From Silvania hatchlandensis (GTDB lineage: Bacteria; Pseudomonadota; Gammaproteobacteria; Enterobacterales; Enterobacteriaceae), in contig NZ_JAMGZK010000032.1 of NCBI RefSeq assembly GCF_025564065.1, positions 1 through 64,000 on the forward strand: a DNA stretch of 64,000 bases, written 5' to 3'. Below, piece after piece: positions 54,429 through 64,000 of the stretch (positions are counted from its first letter, which is position 1; every line of letters begins with the position of its first letter). Both the position numbers and the translations under genes were made by a program. Under the pieces are notes generated by a model. That model was not told the DNA's origin, made no database searches, and saw nothing but the letters and a program-made list of their open reading frames with translations.

Positions 54429-55814
54429 TTATTCCTTCGTTTTCAGACTTTCTACATGGCGACCCAAGCCAAAAAGCTTGTATTCGAGCGAAACGACAGC
54501 CATGAAGATCGCACCGACAAACAGCGACATGCGGGTGTCTTCATTGAAATACATCCCGATCAACACGCAGATCAGGAACGCCATCGTCAAATAGTTTGCC
54601 CACGGGAACAGAATTGAGCGGAACGGATGGCTGGCGATCGCTTTTTTATGCGCCTGACGAAAACGTATCTGGCTAATCAGGATCACAAACCACGGCACCA
54701 TACCCGGCAGCACGCTGGCGCTGTAGACATAAACAAACACCCGCTGTGGGTTCGGAATGATGTAGTTCAGGCAGGACCCCACCAGCAGGATGAGGATAGA
54801 AACCGCCACGCCCGCCACCGGCACACCCACGCGCGACACTTTTCCCATCGCCGCCGGAAGCTGACGGTTCTTCGCCAGCGCGTACAGCATACGCCCGCAG
54901 CTGTACATCCCGCTGTTACAGCCAGACAGTGCAGCCGTCAGTACCACAAAGTTAATAATGCCCGCTGCGGCAGTAATACCAATCTTCGCAAAGGTCAGCA
55001 CGAACGGGCTGCCGGTGGTGCCAATCTGGTTCCACGGGAAGATGGTAACAATAACGAAAATGGCGCCCACGTAGAAAATCAGGATCCGCCACAGCACTTT
55101 ACCAACCGCGCTGCGCAGTGTGACCTGAGGGTTTTTCGCTTCACCTGCGGTGATGCCGATAAGCTCAACCCCCTGGTAAGAGGCTACCACGATACAGAGC
55201 GCCGTCAGGAAGCCCTTCCACCCGCCGGCGAAGAAGCCACCGTGCTCGGTCAGATTACCAAAACCGACAGCCTGCCCGCCGTTGCCGAGGCCAAAGAAGA
55301 TCACCCCAAGGCCGACCACAATCATCACGATAATGGTGGTCACTTTAATCATCGCAAACCAGAACTCGATCTCGCCGTACAGGCGCACGGCGGCAAGGTT
55401 GGCCAGTGCCACCAGACCCACGGCAATGAGCGCGGGTATCCACTGCGCCATCTCAGGGAACCAGAACTGCACGTAGACCCCAATGGCGGTGATCTCCGAT
55501 ATCCCGACCGCCATCCACATAAACCAGTACGACCACGCGGTGAGGTAGCCGAAAAACGGGCTCATGTAACGGTGTGCGTATACGGCAAACGAACCGGCAA
55601 CCGGTTCAAGGAACAACATTTCGCCCATCGATCGCATGATGAAGAAGACGAACAGTCCAGCGACGATATACGCCAGCAGGACCGACGGCCCCGCCCATTT
55701 CAGGGTGCTGGCGGAGCCCATAAACAGGCCTACGCCAATCGTCCCCCCCAGGGCGATAAGTTCGATATGACGAGCTTCCAGCCCACGCTGAAGCTCCGGT
55801 TTTTTCTCTGCCAT
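54429..55814 (-). CDS. yifK: Amino acid permease YifK (ThrP)
   Basis: APC-superfamily permease of 461 residues, the E. coli length, with 12 predicted membrane segments and the family N-terminus ([22 protein letters not shown]). E. coli YifK, also named ThrP, imports threonine and serine by proton symport, and is a target of the small RNA GcvB. The 267-bp gap to rffM holds its leader and promoter region and the rffM hairpin. Confidence 0.93.
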   Translation of the reverse strand: MAEKKPELQRGLEARHIELIALGGTIGVGLFMGSASTLKWAGPSVLLAYIVAGLFVFFIMRSMGEMLFLEPVAGSFAVYAHRYMSPFFGYLTAWSYWFMWMAVGISEITAIGVYVQFWFPEMAQWIPALIAVGLVALANLAAVRLYGEIEFWFAMIKVTTIIVMIVVGLGVIFFGLGNGGQAVGFGNLTEHGGFFAGGWKGFLTALCIVVASYQGVELIGITAGEAKNPQVTLRSAVGKVLWRILIFYVGAIFVIVTIFPWNQIGTTGSPFVLTFAKIGITAAAGIINFVVLTAALSGCNSGMYSCGRMLYALAKNRQLPAAMGKVSRVGVPVAGVAVSILILLVGSCLNYIIPNPQRVFVYVYSASVLPGMVPWFVILISQIRFRQAHKKAIASHPFRSILFPWANYLTMAFLICVLIGMYFNEDTRMSLFVGAIFMAVVSLEYKLFGLGRHVESLKTKE

Positions 55815-56045
55815 AAATCCTCGGTTGTGCTTGCTATTTTCCCGGCCTGCGCCGGTTATTGTTATGGGTAAAGATGTGCTATCGCAGGCTATGCAAAATC
55901 GACCGTCAATGTTTACGGTTGGTGCAAAAACAGCCTGGTGCGGTAGTGAGGGGAGGAATGGTTTCTTAAAATCGGTGAAATGGCAAATGATGCGTTAAAA
56001 AAATGAATGTATTGCACATAAAACCAGCAGATTCTGCCGGGGATG

Positions 56046-56073
56046 TGCAGCGCGAAGCGTCTGTCGCGCTGCA
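56046..56073 (-). terminator. Hairpin downstream of rffM
   Basis: A perfect 10-bp stem (TGCAGCGCGA paired with TCGCGCTGCA) 8 bp past the rffM stop. There is no T run, so termination is probable but not certain. It marks the end of the ECA operon. Confidence 0.6.
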
Positions 56074-56081
56074 GCGGGAAA

Positions 56082-56822
56082 TTACAGGCGACCGGAGTAG
56101 TGCCAGCCGAGATAACGCAGCAGACGCAGCTGGCGGGTGATGCGGCTGGGCTGCGACAGCAGCCGATACAGCCACTCCAGTCCCAGGTTCTGCCACACTT
56201 TTGGCGCGCGCTTAACGTGGCCGGTAAAGACGTCGTAGGTGCCGCCTACGCCCATATACAGCGCATCCGGACACACCTGACGGCAGTCGCGCATCAGGAT
56301 CTCCTGGCGCGGCGATCCCATCGCCACGGTGACAATCTTCGCCCCGCTGTCGCGAATACGCGCGAACAGCGCCTGCTGCTGATCGGCGCTGAAGTAGCCA
56401 TCCTGACTGCCAACGATGTTTACCTGCCACTGCGCGCGCAGCTTCTGCTCTGTTTGCGCGAGGATCTCGGGCTTGCCGCCAATCAGAAAGACCGGCGTTC
56501 CGTCTATGCCCGCTCGCGCCATCAGCGCCTCCCAGAGATCGGCCCCTGCTACGCGGGAGATATTGGCATCCGGGTATTTTTTACGCACCGAGCGCACCAC
56601 GCTGATCCCGTCGGCATATTTAAACTCAGCCGCCTCGATCAGATCGCGAACCTGGGCGTTATCCTCAATGGTAAGCATTTTTTCTGCATTGATGGCCACG
56701 AGGGTACCGGTTTTTATCCTGCCACCGGCGCACAGGTAGTCCAGCGCGTGTTGCATATCGCGCCAGCCGATCAGCTTCAGGCCACGCAGGTCATACTGCG
56801 GCGCAGAGGTATTATCCGTCAT
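56082..56822 (-). CDS. rffM: UDP-N-acetyl-D-mannosaminuronate transferase (lipid II ECA synthesis)
   Basis: WecG/TagA/CpsF-family glycosyltransferase that adds ManNAcA to lipid I of enterobacterial common antigen. The 246-residue length equals E. coli RffM (WecG). The family segment [11 protein letters not shown] near 45-55 and [14 protein letters not shown] near 180 are intact. It is last gene of the ECA cluster, 12 bp after wzyE. Confidence 0.95.
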   Translation of the reverse strand: MTDNTSAPQYDLRGLKLIGWRDMQHALDYLCAGGRIKTGTLVAINAEKMLTIEDNAQVRDLIEAAEFKYADGISVVRSVRKKYPDANISRVAGADLWEALMARAGIDGTPVFLIGGKPEILAQTEQKLRAQWQVNIVGSQDGYFSADQQQALFARIRDSGAKIVTVAMGSPRQEILMRDCRQVCPDALYMGVGGTYDVFTGHVKRAPKVWQNLGLEWLYRLLSQPSRITRQLRLLRYLGWHYSGRL

Positions 56823-56834
56823 TACTATCCTTAA

Positions 56835-58187
56835 TCAGACTCGCGAAAGCGTCCTGCCGCTTGCCGGTTCACGTTTATGCACTAACCCGGCAACGTCGAA
56901 CAGCCAGTACAGCAGCTTCGCCATCAGCAGGCAGGCGCCAAAAACCACCATAAAGAAGACCACGCGGGAGACAAACGAATCCAGCCCCTCACGCGCCAGC
57001 ACGATCATATTGAAAATGGCACCGAAACAGAAACTATGCAAAATCGCGGCCTTATAGCGGTTCGTCTCCCGGTTACCCAGCGTATACAGCCAGTCGAACC
57101 ATTTGATGATAAGCCCCACGGCAATGGCACCCGGCAGGATAAACCAGCCACCGCCCATTACCACCAGCGACCCAATCAGCGTCGGCGAAATCGCCAGCCC
57201 CGAGTGGTTGTTAAGCACTTCCCAGGTGAAATAGTTGGCAGTATTCAGCACGATGCCCGGCCTGTCAGGCCAGAGCCAGGTGGGAATGAAGACATAGAAA
57301 TCGCGCACAACAGGTGCCAGCCCCTGGAAGTCGATTTTGTCGTAGTTCTGCAGCAACAGGGCTAAGTTTTCCCACGGCGAGAAGGTGTCGCGGGTCAGAT
57401 ACAGGAAAGTGTAAAATGCCTCGTCACCACTGACATTCATGCCATAGCGCTTCAGCGCCAGCCAGAACATGCCGACAATCCCCATCACCCCCGCCGCTGC
57501 CAGCATCCACAGCGAGATCCAGCCGCGAATGATGCCGATAAACAGGAAGATGGCGAAGGCGATGATGATATTCGCGCGCGTGCCGCCGACAATCATGTAG
57601 GTCAACAGGCCAAACGCCAGGGTGCTGACGAGGAAGAACAGCCACGCCCGTGCATCCTGGCGCAGAAAATAGACCACCAGCATCGCCGGGATGAAGAAGT
57701 AGAAGAAGCGCTTAAGCGCCACGCCGGAGACTTCACTGGAGAAGATCTGGCTGTAGGAGTTGAGCTTAAACAGCAAAAAGCCGTTGTGCATAAAGAAGAT
57801 ACCGACAGTGAACAGCGCAATCAGCATCAGCATCACCCAGGTGAGATGCGTCTCCACCCGGTTCATGGTAAACAGCGGCCTTCGGGGCGCGGTGTGGCCA
57901 GCGGGTTTTAGCCGCGTCTTGTAGGCGACGTAGTAGACCGCATAGAAGCAGGTGGCCGACAGCAGCGCCTGCATCAGGATCTCCGGCGGTACGACCCCCA
58001 CGTCGAAGCGGAACACCAGAATACTGGTCAGCGGGAAGCCGAAGTAAAAGGTCAGCAGGAACAGCAGCGAGAAGAAGACGTTGAAGTTAAAGCGCACCCG
58101 GCGGAACTCAAACCAGGTCAGGGTGGCGATAAACAGCGCGCTCAGCAGCCAGATGACTAACAAGCCGCTAAATTGCAACTGGCTCAT
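56835..58187 (-). CDS. wzyE: ECA polysaccharide polymerase WzyE
   Basis: Membrane polymerase joining ECA trisaccharide repeats in the periplasm. The start at ATG 58187 (CAGGAG seven bases upstream) gives 450 residues as in E. coli, with about 11 membrane segments and a large periplasmic loop ([11 protein letters not shown] to TWEVLNNHS). The ATG overlaps the wecF stop (ATGA). Confidence 0.95.
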   Translation of the reverse strand: MSQLQFSGLLVIWLLSALFIATLTWFEFRRVRFNFNVFFSLLFLLTFYFGFPLTSILVFRFDVGVVPPEILMQALLSATCFYAVYYVAYKTRLKPAGHTAPRRPLFTMNRVETHLTWVMLMLIALFTVGIFFMHNGFLLFKLNSYSQIFSSEVSGVALKRFFYFFIPAMLVVYFLRQDARAWLFFLVSTLAFGLLTYMIVGGTRANIIIAFAIFLFIGIIRGWISLWMLAAAGVMGIVGMFWLALKRYGMNVSGDEAFYTFLYLTRDTFSPWENLALLLQNYDKIDFQGLAPVVRDFYVFIPTWLWPDRPGIVLNTANYFTWEVLNNHSGLAISPTLIGSLVVMGGGWFILPGAIAVGLIIKWFDWLYTLGNRETNRYKAAILHSFCFGAIFNMIVLAREGLDSFVSRVVFFMVVFGACLLMAKLLYWLFDVAGLVHKREPASGRTLSRV

Positions 58188-59263
58188 GTATTGTCTCCTG
58201 AGGCGATCCGCAGCGCCTGATGCCACGGCGTGAGGTAGTTAGGGCGGAAGAAATCGATCGCGTTTTTATCCACCTGCGCCAGCTGTCGCTGTGCTTCCCG
58301 CACCACCGCCTCATTGAGGCCGTCAGTGGTGAAGAGTACCGGAATGTGCTGCTCTGCCATATCATGCCAGAACGGGTTATCGCGGTTAAGTACGCACGGC
58401 ACGCCGGCCTGAATCAGCAGGCATAGCGTGCCAATCCCCTGCTGGCGCGCGAAAATAAAGTAACCAAGATCGCACTGGCGCAGCAGCGCGAGGTAGTCGT
58501 CAAAGGCCAGCTTTTCGCTGAGGATCTGCAGATTCTCCGGACTGAACAGCGCCAGCCCGTTCTGACGGACCTCATCAATGTACGCCGCGTTATTAGCAGG
58601 ATAGCCCATCGGCACAACCACGTTGACCGTATCACCAAATTGCTGATGGACCGCCTTCAGGGCGGCACTGTGCTCATTGCTGCGATCCCCGGAATTGCCC
58701 ACCAGAATCGTCAGCTTGCCCGCGCGTTTCGCCTCGTTGGCTAACCCGTTCAGCGCCGGATCCATGCGGGTTGGAAAATAGAGCCGTTCACCGCGTACGT
58801 TGGGATGACGCTGGGCAAAATAATTAAGGTCACCGCGGGTGGCAAAGACGCGGCCCACCCGTCCCTGCGCCATGCGACGCAGCGGGTAGAAGAGACGGAA
58901 CTTCCATCCCTGGGAGACTTCATACAGATCGGCACCCCAGATATGCCAGTTAAACTGGGCGGGCTTAATGCCACCACTCAGCAGCGCCAGCCATAGGCCG
59001 GTATTAAACTGCCCATGGAAAAAGAAACGCTGCTGGCGATCCGCTTTGGCTTTGGCGATCACCGCTTTAGCCAGGGTTGCTTTGTCTGGCCAGAAGGTCA
59101 GCTGCAGTGCCGGGCACGCGGCGCTCAGCCCATTATCGTGCCCCGCCACCATAAATTCGCGCGCCAGCTCGCTGCCGGGTGCCAGTTCGTCATTAAAGAA
59201 CCGCAGAACGGTCTGGTTATGGTGTGGGATATCCGATCCCAGGACGTGAATCAGTGCAGTCAT
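58184..59263 (-). CDS. wecF: TDP-N-acetylfucosamine:lipid II transferase
   Basis: Adds Fuc4NAc to lipid II, completing the ECA repeat unit (lipid III). The 359-residue length equals E. coli WecF (RffT). It begins [16 protein letters not shown] and has the conserved [10 protein letters not shown] segment near 108-117. It overlaps both neighbours by 4 bp. Confidence 0.95.
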   Translation of the reverse strand: MTALIHVLGSDIPHHNQTVLRFFNDELAPGSELAREFMVAGHDNGLSAACPALQLTFWPDKATLAKAVIAKAKADRQQRFFFHGQFNTGLWLALLSGGIKPAQFNWHIWGADLYEVSQGWKFRLFYPLRRMAQGRVGRVFATRGDLNYFAQRHPNVRGERLYFPTRMDPALNGLANEAKRAGKLTILVGNSGDRSNEHSAALKAVHQQFGDTVNVVVPMGYPANNAAYIDEVRQNGLALFSPENLQILSEKLAFDDYLALLRQCDLGYFIFARQQGIGTLCLLIQAGVPCVLNRDNPFWHDMAEQHIPVLFTTDGLNEAVVREAQRQLAQVDKNAIDFFRPNYLTPWHQALRIASGDNT

Positions 59264-60510
59264 GCGCGTTTATGCCAAAGTAAAAAGACGCCGCAACAGG
59301 CAGCAAAATAGACAATGTAGGTGGCCATATAGGCCTGGGCTGCCCCCAGTGCGCCGTGCGCGGGGATCAGCCAGTGTGAGAAAGCGGTGAGCAGCGCGAA
59401 CTGGCTAATTTCGGCCAGAATATAGAGCCGCAGCGAAGCTTTGGCGATCACCAGATAGCCAAAGACGTAAGCGCCTACTTTCAGCACATCGCCCACCAGT
59501 TGCCAGGCAAACAGATCGCGCATGGCGATAAATTTGGCTGAGAACAGCAGCCAGATCGCCACATCGCGCAGGAGCCAGACGGTAAAGCTGGCCGCAGCCA
59601 CCGCCGGAAGCACAAAGCGCAGGGAGCGGAGTATCTCGCGGGTGATCTCCTGACGCCCCGTCAGGCGCGACAGGGTTGGCAGGAGGTAGACGCTAAACGA
59701 AGCGGTGATGAACTGCAGGTAGGCATCAGAGATGCTGCTGACCCCTTGCCAGATCCCCACCTCATCCCAGCTGTAATGCGCCGCTAGCAGGTTTCGCATC
59801 ATCACGTAGGCCACTGGCAGGGTCACGGAGGTGATCATCGCCATCAGGGTAAATTTACCCAGCTGTCCCGCGAGGAGCCTGTCCCACTGGGGCTTGAGAT
59901 AGTGCAGCGGAATCGTGCCTCTGCGCATCAGCATCACCGCCGCCGGGATCACCACCAGCGCTGGCACCAGCGCCAGGCCCAGCAGCGCGCCTTCGTAGCC
60001 GCCGAGACGATAACAGGCGTAATAGGCGATCACCCCAATCAGGCTGCCGACGATCAGCGCCAGCGCATTGCCGGCGGCATCGCGGAAGCCCTTCATCAGC
60101 GCCAGTAGCAGGTTAGCCCAGGCGATGCCCATCTGCACCAGCGCCACCAGCCGCACCAGGCCCTGATAACCCGTGTGACCAAACAGCCCCTGGCTGATGG
60201 GCGCGGCCGCCAGTAAAAAGATCACCGCCAGCAGGGTGGAAAAGCCCAGCACCATCGCTGATGAGGTTCCCACCACCTTGCGCAGCTGTGCCGCATCGTC
60301 GTGATATTGTGCGACGTACTTGGTCACGCCGTTGAAAATACCCGCCCCGGCCAACACGCCCAGCACGGTGACCAGCTGGCGGAAGTTACCCGCCTGCCCG
60401 ACGCCCGCAGGGCCAAACGACACGGCCAGCAGTTTAACGACTAACAAGCCTACGCCGATCTTGACGAGTGTGGACGCGGCGGTCCACACCGATGCTTTCG
60501 CCAGAGACAT
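59260..60510 (-). CDS. wzxE: ECA lipid III flippase WzxE
   Basis: Polysaccharide flippase with about 12 membrane segments that turns lipid III to the periplasmic face. The 416-residue length equals E. coli WzxE. It lies one base after the wecE stop and overlaps wecF. Confidence 0.95.
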   Translation of the reverse strand: MSLAKASVWTAASTLVKIGVGLLVVKLLAVSFGPAGVGQAGNFRQLVTVLGVLAGAGIFNGVTKYVAQYHDDAAQLRKVVGTSSAMVLGFSTLLAVIFLLAAAPISQGLFGHTGYQGLVRLVALVQMGIAWANLLLALMKGFRDAAGNALALIVGSLIGVIAYYACYRLGGYEGALLGLALVPALVVIPAAVMLMRRGTIPLHYLKPQWDRLLAGQLGKFTLMAMITSVTLPVAYVMMRNLLAAHYSWDEVGIWQGVSSISDAYLQFITASFSVYLLPTLSRLTGRQEITREILRSLRFVLPAVAAASFTVWLLRDVAIWLLFSAKFIAMRDLFAWQLVGDVLKVGAYVFGYLVIAKASLRLYILAEISQFALLTAFSHWLIPAHGALGAAQAYMATYIVYFAACCGVFLLWHKRA

Positions 60511-60511
60511 A

Positions 60512-61642
60512 TCAGCCGAAGTAACTCAGAAGGGTATTAATGACCGTGCGCTGATTGACCGCAGCGAGGTTGTAGAACAGCGGCAAGCGGAGTAACCGCT
60601 CACTTTCTTTAGTCGTAAAGCGATCGTCGCCAATGAACTCGCCAAAGGCTTCGCCTGCCGGACTGGAGTGCAGCGGAATGTAGTGGAACACCGCCATGAT
60701 CTCGGCTTCTTTCAGATACGCGATCAGCGCGCTGCGATCGTCGTTATCCCGCAGCTTGATGTAGAACATATGCGCGTTGTGCACACAGTCAGCCGGAAGG
60801 GTTGGCAGTTCGATACGGCCTTTACGCGCCAGCGGAGCCAGCGCATCGTAGTAGGTCTGCCACAGCGCCAGACGCTGCTGGTTGATGCGGTCGGCCGCTT
60901 CCAGCTGGGCCCACAGGTACGCCGCCTGCAGATCCGCCATCAGGTAGCTGGAACCGATATCGCGCCAGGTGTACTTATCCACCTGCCCACGGAAGAACTG
61001 GCTGCGGTTGGTGCCTTTCTCGCGGATAATTTCAGCGCGTTCGATCAGCGCGCGGTCGTTAATCAGCGTTGCGCCGCCTTCACCGCCCGCGGTGTAGTTT
61101 TTGGTTTCGTGGAAGCTAAAGCAGCCGATATGACCGATGGTGCCCAGCGCGCGACCTTTGTAGGTGGACATCACGCCCTGGGCGGCATCTTCTACCACGA
61201 ACAGGTTGTGCTTTTTAGCGAGAGCCATGATGGTGTCCATCTCGCAGGCCACGCCGGCGTAGTGCACCGGCACAATCGCCCGGGTCTTGTCGGTGATCGC
61301 CGCTTCAATCAGCGTCTCGTCAATGTTCATGGTATCCGGGCGGATATCTACAAAGACGATTTTCGCCCCGCGCAGCACGAAGGCATTTGCCGTCGAGACG
61401 AAGGTGTAGCTCGGCATGATCACTTCATCACCAGGACCGATGTCCAGCAGCAGCGCGGCCATCTCCAGCGATGCGGTGCAGGATGGGGTCAGCAGAACCT
61501 TCGCACTCTGGAAGCGTTGCTCCATCCACTGCTGGCAACGGCGCGTATAGCCGCCATCGCCACACAATTTGCCGCTGCCCATCGCAGACTGCATGTAATC
61601 GAGTTCGGTGCCCACCACGGGAGGCGCATTAAATGGGATCAT
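60512..61642 (-). CDS. wecE: dTDP-4-amino-4,6-dideoxygalactose transaminase
   Basis: PLP aminotransferase that makes dTDP-Fuc4N from dTDP-4-keto-6-deoxyglucose. The start at ATG 61642 gives 376 residues as in E. coli WecE (RffA); the upstream extension overlaps wecD. PLP-binding Lys181 lies in FSFHETKNYTAGGEGG. Its substrate is normally made by RffH and RffG, whose genes are missing from this cluster. Confidence 0.95.
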   Translation of the reverse strand: MIPFNAPPVVGTELDYMQSAMGSGKLCGDGGYTRRCQQWMEQRFQSAKVLLTPSCTASLEMAALLLDIGPGDEVIMPSYTFVSTANAFVLRGAKIVFVDIRPDTMNIDETLIEAAITDKTRAIVPVHYAGVACEMDTIMALAKKHNLFVVEDAAQGVMSTYKGRALGTIGHIGCFSFHETKNYTAGGEGGATLINDRALIERAEIIREKGTNRSQFFRGQVDKYTWRDIGSSYLMADLQAAYLWAQLEAADRINQQRLALWQTYYDALAPLARKGRIELPTLPADCVHNAHMFYIKLRDNDDRSALIAYLKEAEIMAVFHYIPLHSSPAGEAFGEFIGDDRFTTKESERLLRLPLFYNLAAVNQRTVINTLLSYFG

Positions 61643-61646
61643 CTTG

Positions 61647-62324
61647 TCACCTGTATAGCCAGTAAGCGGTCGATTCAATGTTGCCACCGCTTGCAATGTA
61701 ACGTTTAAGCGCGGCGGTGTTGCCCATCTGGGTCGCCACCCGCAACGTGGAAAGCTGCTGCTGCTGGGTCCAGCCCAGCGCCGCCTGCATCAGTTTCTCG
61801 CCCATCCCACGACCGGCCAACAGGCCGATACGCGCTTCTGTATCGTTCAACTGACGCAGAGAGACAAAACCCTGGATGACGCCATCCGGGGCGCGGAATA
61901 CGAGGCAAAGATGGTCGAAGGTGCCTTTCACCGCATTCTCGATCCACTGGGCGTAGAAGCGACCGCTGTCATCGGGAGCGTACCATGGCGCGCGAAAGCG
62001 GCTCTGGGCGAAAGCCTGCGCGGCAAGCTGGCGCAGCGCAGGAATATCCTGTTCCGTCGCCTTTTCCACACCCGGACTTAGGTGTTGCGTCACGGCAATC
62101 GCGAGATCGACTTCGCCTTCAACCAGCCGGAACCCCTGCTGCTGGAGCGCGTCCAGCCAGTCGGCACGGGTGGCCGGGATTTTTGCCTGCACGCGCTGCC
62201 AGGGCGTAAAATCGGAGGCGATCAGCGGCGAGGCATCATCCGAGACCCGCACAATCGCGCTGGGCAGAGAGAAAAACTGACTTTCCCAGTCCAGCGGCTG
62301 TAACGTGCCGTGCAGCTGACTCAA
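61647..62324 (-). CDS. wecD: dTDP-4-amino-4,6-dideoxy-D-galactose acyltransferase
   Basis: GNAT-fold N-acetyltransferase that acetylates dTDP-Fuc4N. The 225-residue product (224 in E. coli WecD/RffC) has the acetyl-CoA loop [14 protein letters not shown] near 170-183. The N-terminal quarter differs more from E. coli than the rest. Its ATG overlaps the wecC stop (ATGA); in E. coli rffG and rffH lie between these two genes. Confidence 0.93.
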   Translation of the reverse strand: MSQLHGTLQPLDWESQFFSLPSAIVRVSDDASPLIASDFTPWQRVQAKIPATRADWLDALQQQGFRLVEGEVDLAIAVTQHLSPGVEKATEQDIPALRQLAAQAFAQSRFRAPWYAPDDSGRFYAQWIENAVKGTFDHLCLVFRAPDGVIQGFVSLRQLNDTEARIGLLAGRGMGEKLMQAALGWTQQQQLSTLRVATQMGNTAALKRYIASGGNIESTAYWLYR

Positions 62325-63583
62325 CGCCAGACACCTTTGGTATCAACGATATAATTTTGCTGCACGGCATCACCGGGAATCGCTTTAAATTGATTGTGAT
62401 CCACCAGCAGCACCAGCACATCCGCCCCGGCCAGCGCGTCATCCACGCTTGTCAGGGTGCAGTGACCGGCCAGCTTGTTCGGCAGCGTATGGATATTCGG
62501 CTCAACCACCTGCGTTTCGCCGCTGTGCCAGTGGGCGATCATTTCCGCAATTTCCATCGCCGGGCTTTCACGCAGATCGTCAATGTTCGGCTTAAATGCC
62601 AGGCCAAAACAGGCGATGGTCAGCTCATTTGCGCGCTTGCCGCTCTGGGTCAGGCAATCGGCAACGGTGGCTTTCACCTGATCCAGCACCCAGTGCGGTT
62701 TGCTGTCATTCACTTCGCGGGCAGTGCGGATAAGACGCGCCTGGTTGGGGTTTTGCGCCACGATGAACCAGGGATCGACCGCGATGCAGTGGCCACCGAC
62801 CCCAGGACCAGGTTGCAGAATATTGACGCGAGGATGGCGATTTGCCAGGCGAATCAGTTCCCAGACGTTAATCCCCTGATCGGCGCAAATCAGCGACAGC
62901 TCGTTGGCAAATGCGATATTGACGTCGCGGAAGCTGTTTTCCGTCAGCTTACACATTTCTGCGGTGCGGGAGTTGGTTACCACGCACTCACCTTCCAGGA
63001 AAATGTTATACAGCTCGCTGGCGCGGGCGGAACAAACCGGGGTCATCCCGCCGATCACGCGGTCATTCTTAATCAGTTCAACCATCACCTGCCCCGGTAG
63101 CACGCGCTCCGGGCAGTAGGCGATGTTAATATCTGCCTGTTCACCCGTCTGCTGCGGGAATGTCAGATCCGGGCGTGCGTCGGCCAGCCACTGGGCCATC
63201 TGCTCGGTGGCGCCAACCGGTGACGTCGATTCCAGGATCACCAGCGCGCCTTTTTTCAGCACCGGGGCGAGGGATTTGGCTGCCGCTTCGACATACACCA
63301 TATCCGGCTCGTGGTCGCCTTTGAACGGCGTCGGCACGGCAATCAGGTAAGCATCGGCGACCACAGGCGTCGTGCTGGCCTTCAGGAATCCTCCCTCAAC
63401 GGCCACTTTCACGACCTTGTCGAGATCCGGTTCAACGATATGAATTTCACCACGATTGATGGTGTCAACCGCATGCTGGTTAATATCCACGCCCACTACC
63501 TGTTTTTGACGTGAGGCAAATGCCGCCGCCGTTGGCAGCCCAATGTAGCCAAGACCAATGACAGAAATGGTAGTAAAACTCAT
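62321..63583 (-). CDS. wecC: UDP-N-acetyl-D-mannosamine dehydrogenase
   Basis: Oxidises UDP-ManNAc to UDP-ManNAcA in two NAD-dependent steps. The 420-residue length equals E. coli WecC. The Rossmann GLGYIG (10-15) and catalytic Cys266 in [11 protein letters not shown] are present. It overlaps wecB and wecD by 4 bp each. Confidence 0.96.
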   Translation of the reverse strand: MSFTTISVIGLGYIGLPTAAAFASRQKQVVGVDINQHAVDTINRGEIHIVEPDLDKVVKVAVEGGFLKASTTPVVADAYLIAVPTPFKGDHEPDMVYVEAAAKSLAPVLKKGALVILESTSPVGATEQMAQWLADARPDLTFPQQTGEQADINIAYCPERVLPGQVMVELIKNDRVIGGMTPVCSARASELYNIFLEGECVVTNSRTAEMCKLTENSFRDVNIAFANELSLICADQGINVWELIRLANRHPRVNILQPGPGVGGHCIAVDPWFIVAQNPNQARLIRTAREVNDSKPHWVLDQVKATVADCLTQSGKRANELTIACFGLAFKPNIDDLRESPAMEIAEMIAHWHSGETQVVEPNIHTLPNKLAGHCTLTSVDDALAGADVLVLLVDHNQFKAIPGDAVQQNYIVDTKGVWR

Positions 63584-64000
63584 AGCGATACCCGATTGTG
63601 TTTAAGTGCGTACAAAATACGGTCACAGGCTTGTCCGTCGCCATAAGGGTTATGGGCACGGCTCATGGCCTGGTACTCTCCGTCGTCGTGCAGCAGGCGC
63701 GTCACCTCTTCAACGATCAGCCGCGAATCGGTGCCCACCAGACGTACCGTTCCCGCTTTCACCGCTTCCGGGCGTTCGGTGGTTTCACGCATCACCAGCA
63801 CCGGTTTGCCCAGTGACGGCGCTTCTTCCTGAATCCCGCCGGAATCCGTCAGGATCAGCCAGGCATGATTCATCAGCCAGACGAAGGGCAGATAGTCCTG
63901 CGGCTCAATCAGAATGACGTTTTCAACGTGGCCAAGAATACGATTGACCGGCTCACTGACGTTGGGATTGAGATGCACCGGATAGACGATCTGCACATCT
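63580..64000 (-). CDS. wecB: UDP-N-acetylglucosamine 2-epimerase (partial, C-terminal part)
   Basis: About 139 C-terminal codons of the epimerase that makes UDP-ManNAc for ECA; the gene runs off the right edge. The segments [30 protein letters not shown] and [10 protein letters not shown] are the family's UDP-binding and active-site region. It overlaps wecC by ATGA. Confidence 0.94.
   Translation of the reverse strand, partial: DVQIVYPVHLNPNVSEPVNRILGHVENVILIEPQDYLPFVWLMNHAWLILTDSGGIQEEAPSLGKPVLVMRETTERPEAVKAGTVRLVGTDSRLIVEEVTRLLHDDGEYQAMSRAHNPYGDGQACDRILYALKHNRVSL

Overview
This is a chromosomal window from a gammaproteobacterium of the Enterobacteriaceae. Gene content, order and protein lengths follow the Escherichia coli hemG–wecB region almost gene for gene, read backwards, but third-position G+C is high and several accessory insertions differ from K-12. 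An Enterobacter/Lelliottia/Leclercia/Klebsiella-type genome fits; I cannot name a species from the sequence alone.

Layout. 1–312: leader and P1/P2 promoters of an rRNA operon reading out of the left edge. 313–10873: hemG, trkH, yigZ, pepQ, the fadBA beta-oxidation operon with a FadR operator, fre, ubiD, rfaH. 10870–17864: tatD, the twin-arginine translocase genes tatCBA, ubiquinone genes ubiB-ubiJ-ubiE, rmuC. 18004–19823: udp with two CRP sites, and dlhH. 19824–25712: an accessory block not present between dlhH and metE in E. coli K-12. It holds (i) a beta-glucoside PTS operon (EIIBCA, 6-phospho-beta-glucosidase, BglG-type antiterminator) headed by an antiterminator-binding site overlapping a strong terminator, and (ii) an A+T-rich three-gene type VI secretion module: orphan Hcp, an L,D-transpeptidase-like effector (Tlde1/DUF2778 type) and a small exported probable immunity protein, bracketed by REP sequences. 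25722–37516: metE/metR, bioP, yigL, pldB, rhtB/rhtC, recQ, pldA, yigI, rarD. 37554–44477: corA with a candidate corL leader peptide, uvrD with a LexA-like site, yigB-xerC-yigA-dapF-lptM. 44615–51993: cyaY, cyaA, hemCDXY. 52173–53378: an MFS transporter not found here in K-12. 53384–53830: the small RNA gene glmZ with a sigma-54-type promoter and GlrR-type sites. 53846–54375: tRNA operon Arg-His-Leu-Pro. 54429–55814: yifK. 56082–64000: the enterobacterial common antigen (ECA) cluster rffM-wzyE-wecF-wzxE-wecE-wecD-wecC-wecB, all on the minus strand and cut by the right edge.

How the parts work together. Most genes are core housekeeping: tetrapyrrole synthesis (hemG, hemCDXY), ubiquinone synthesis (ubiD, ubiB, ubiJ, ubiE), Tat export, fatty-acid oxidation, methionine synthesis and cell-envelope polysaccharide. 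Two things depart clearly from the E. coli plan. One is the Hcp/transpeptidase/immunity module, which has no other T6SS gene beside it. The other is the ECA cluster, which lacks rffG and rffH: wecC and wecD overlap directly by an ATGA, so dTDP-glucose synthesis and dehydration for ECA must come from genes outside this cluster. The rest of the intergenic space is well explained by recognisable promoters, operators, terminators and REP-like palindromes.
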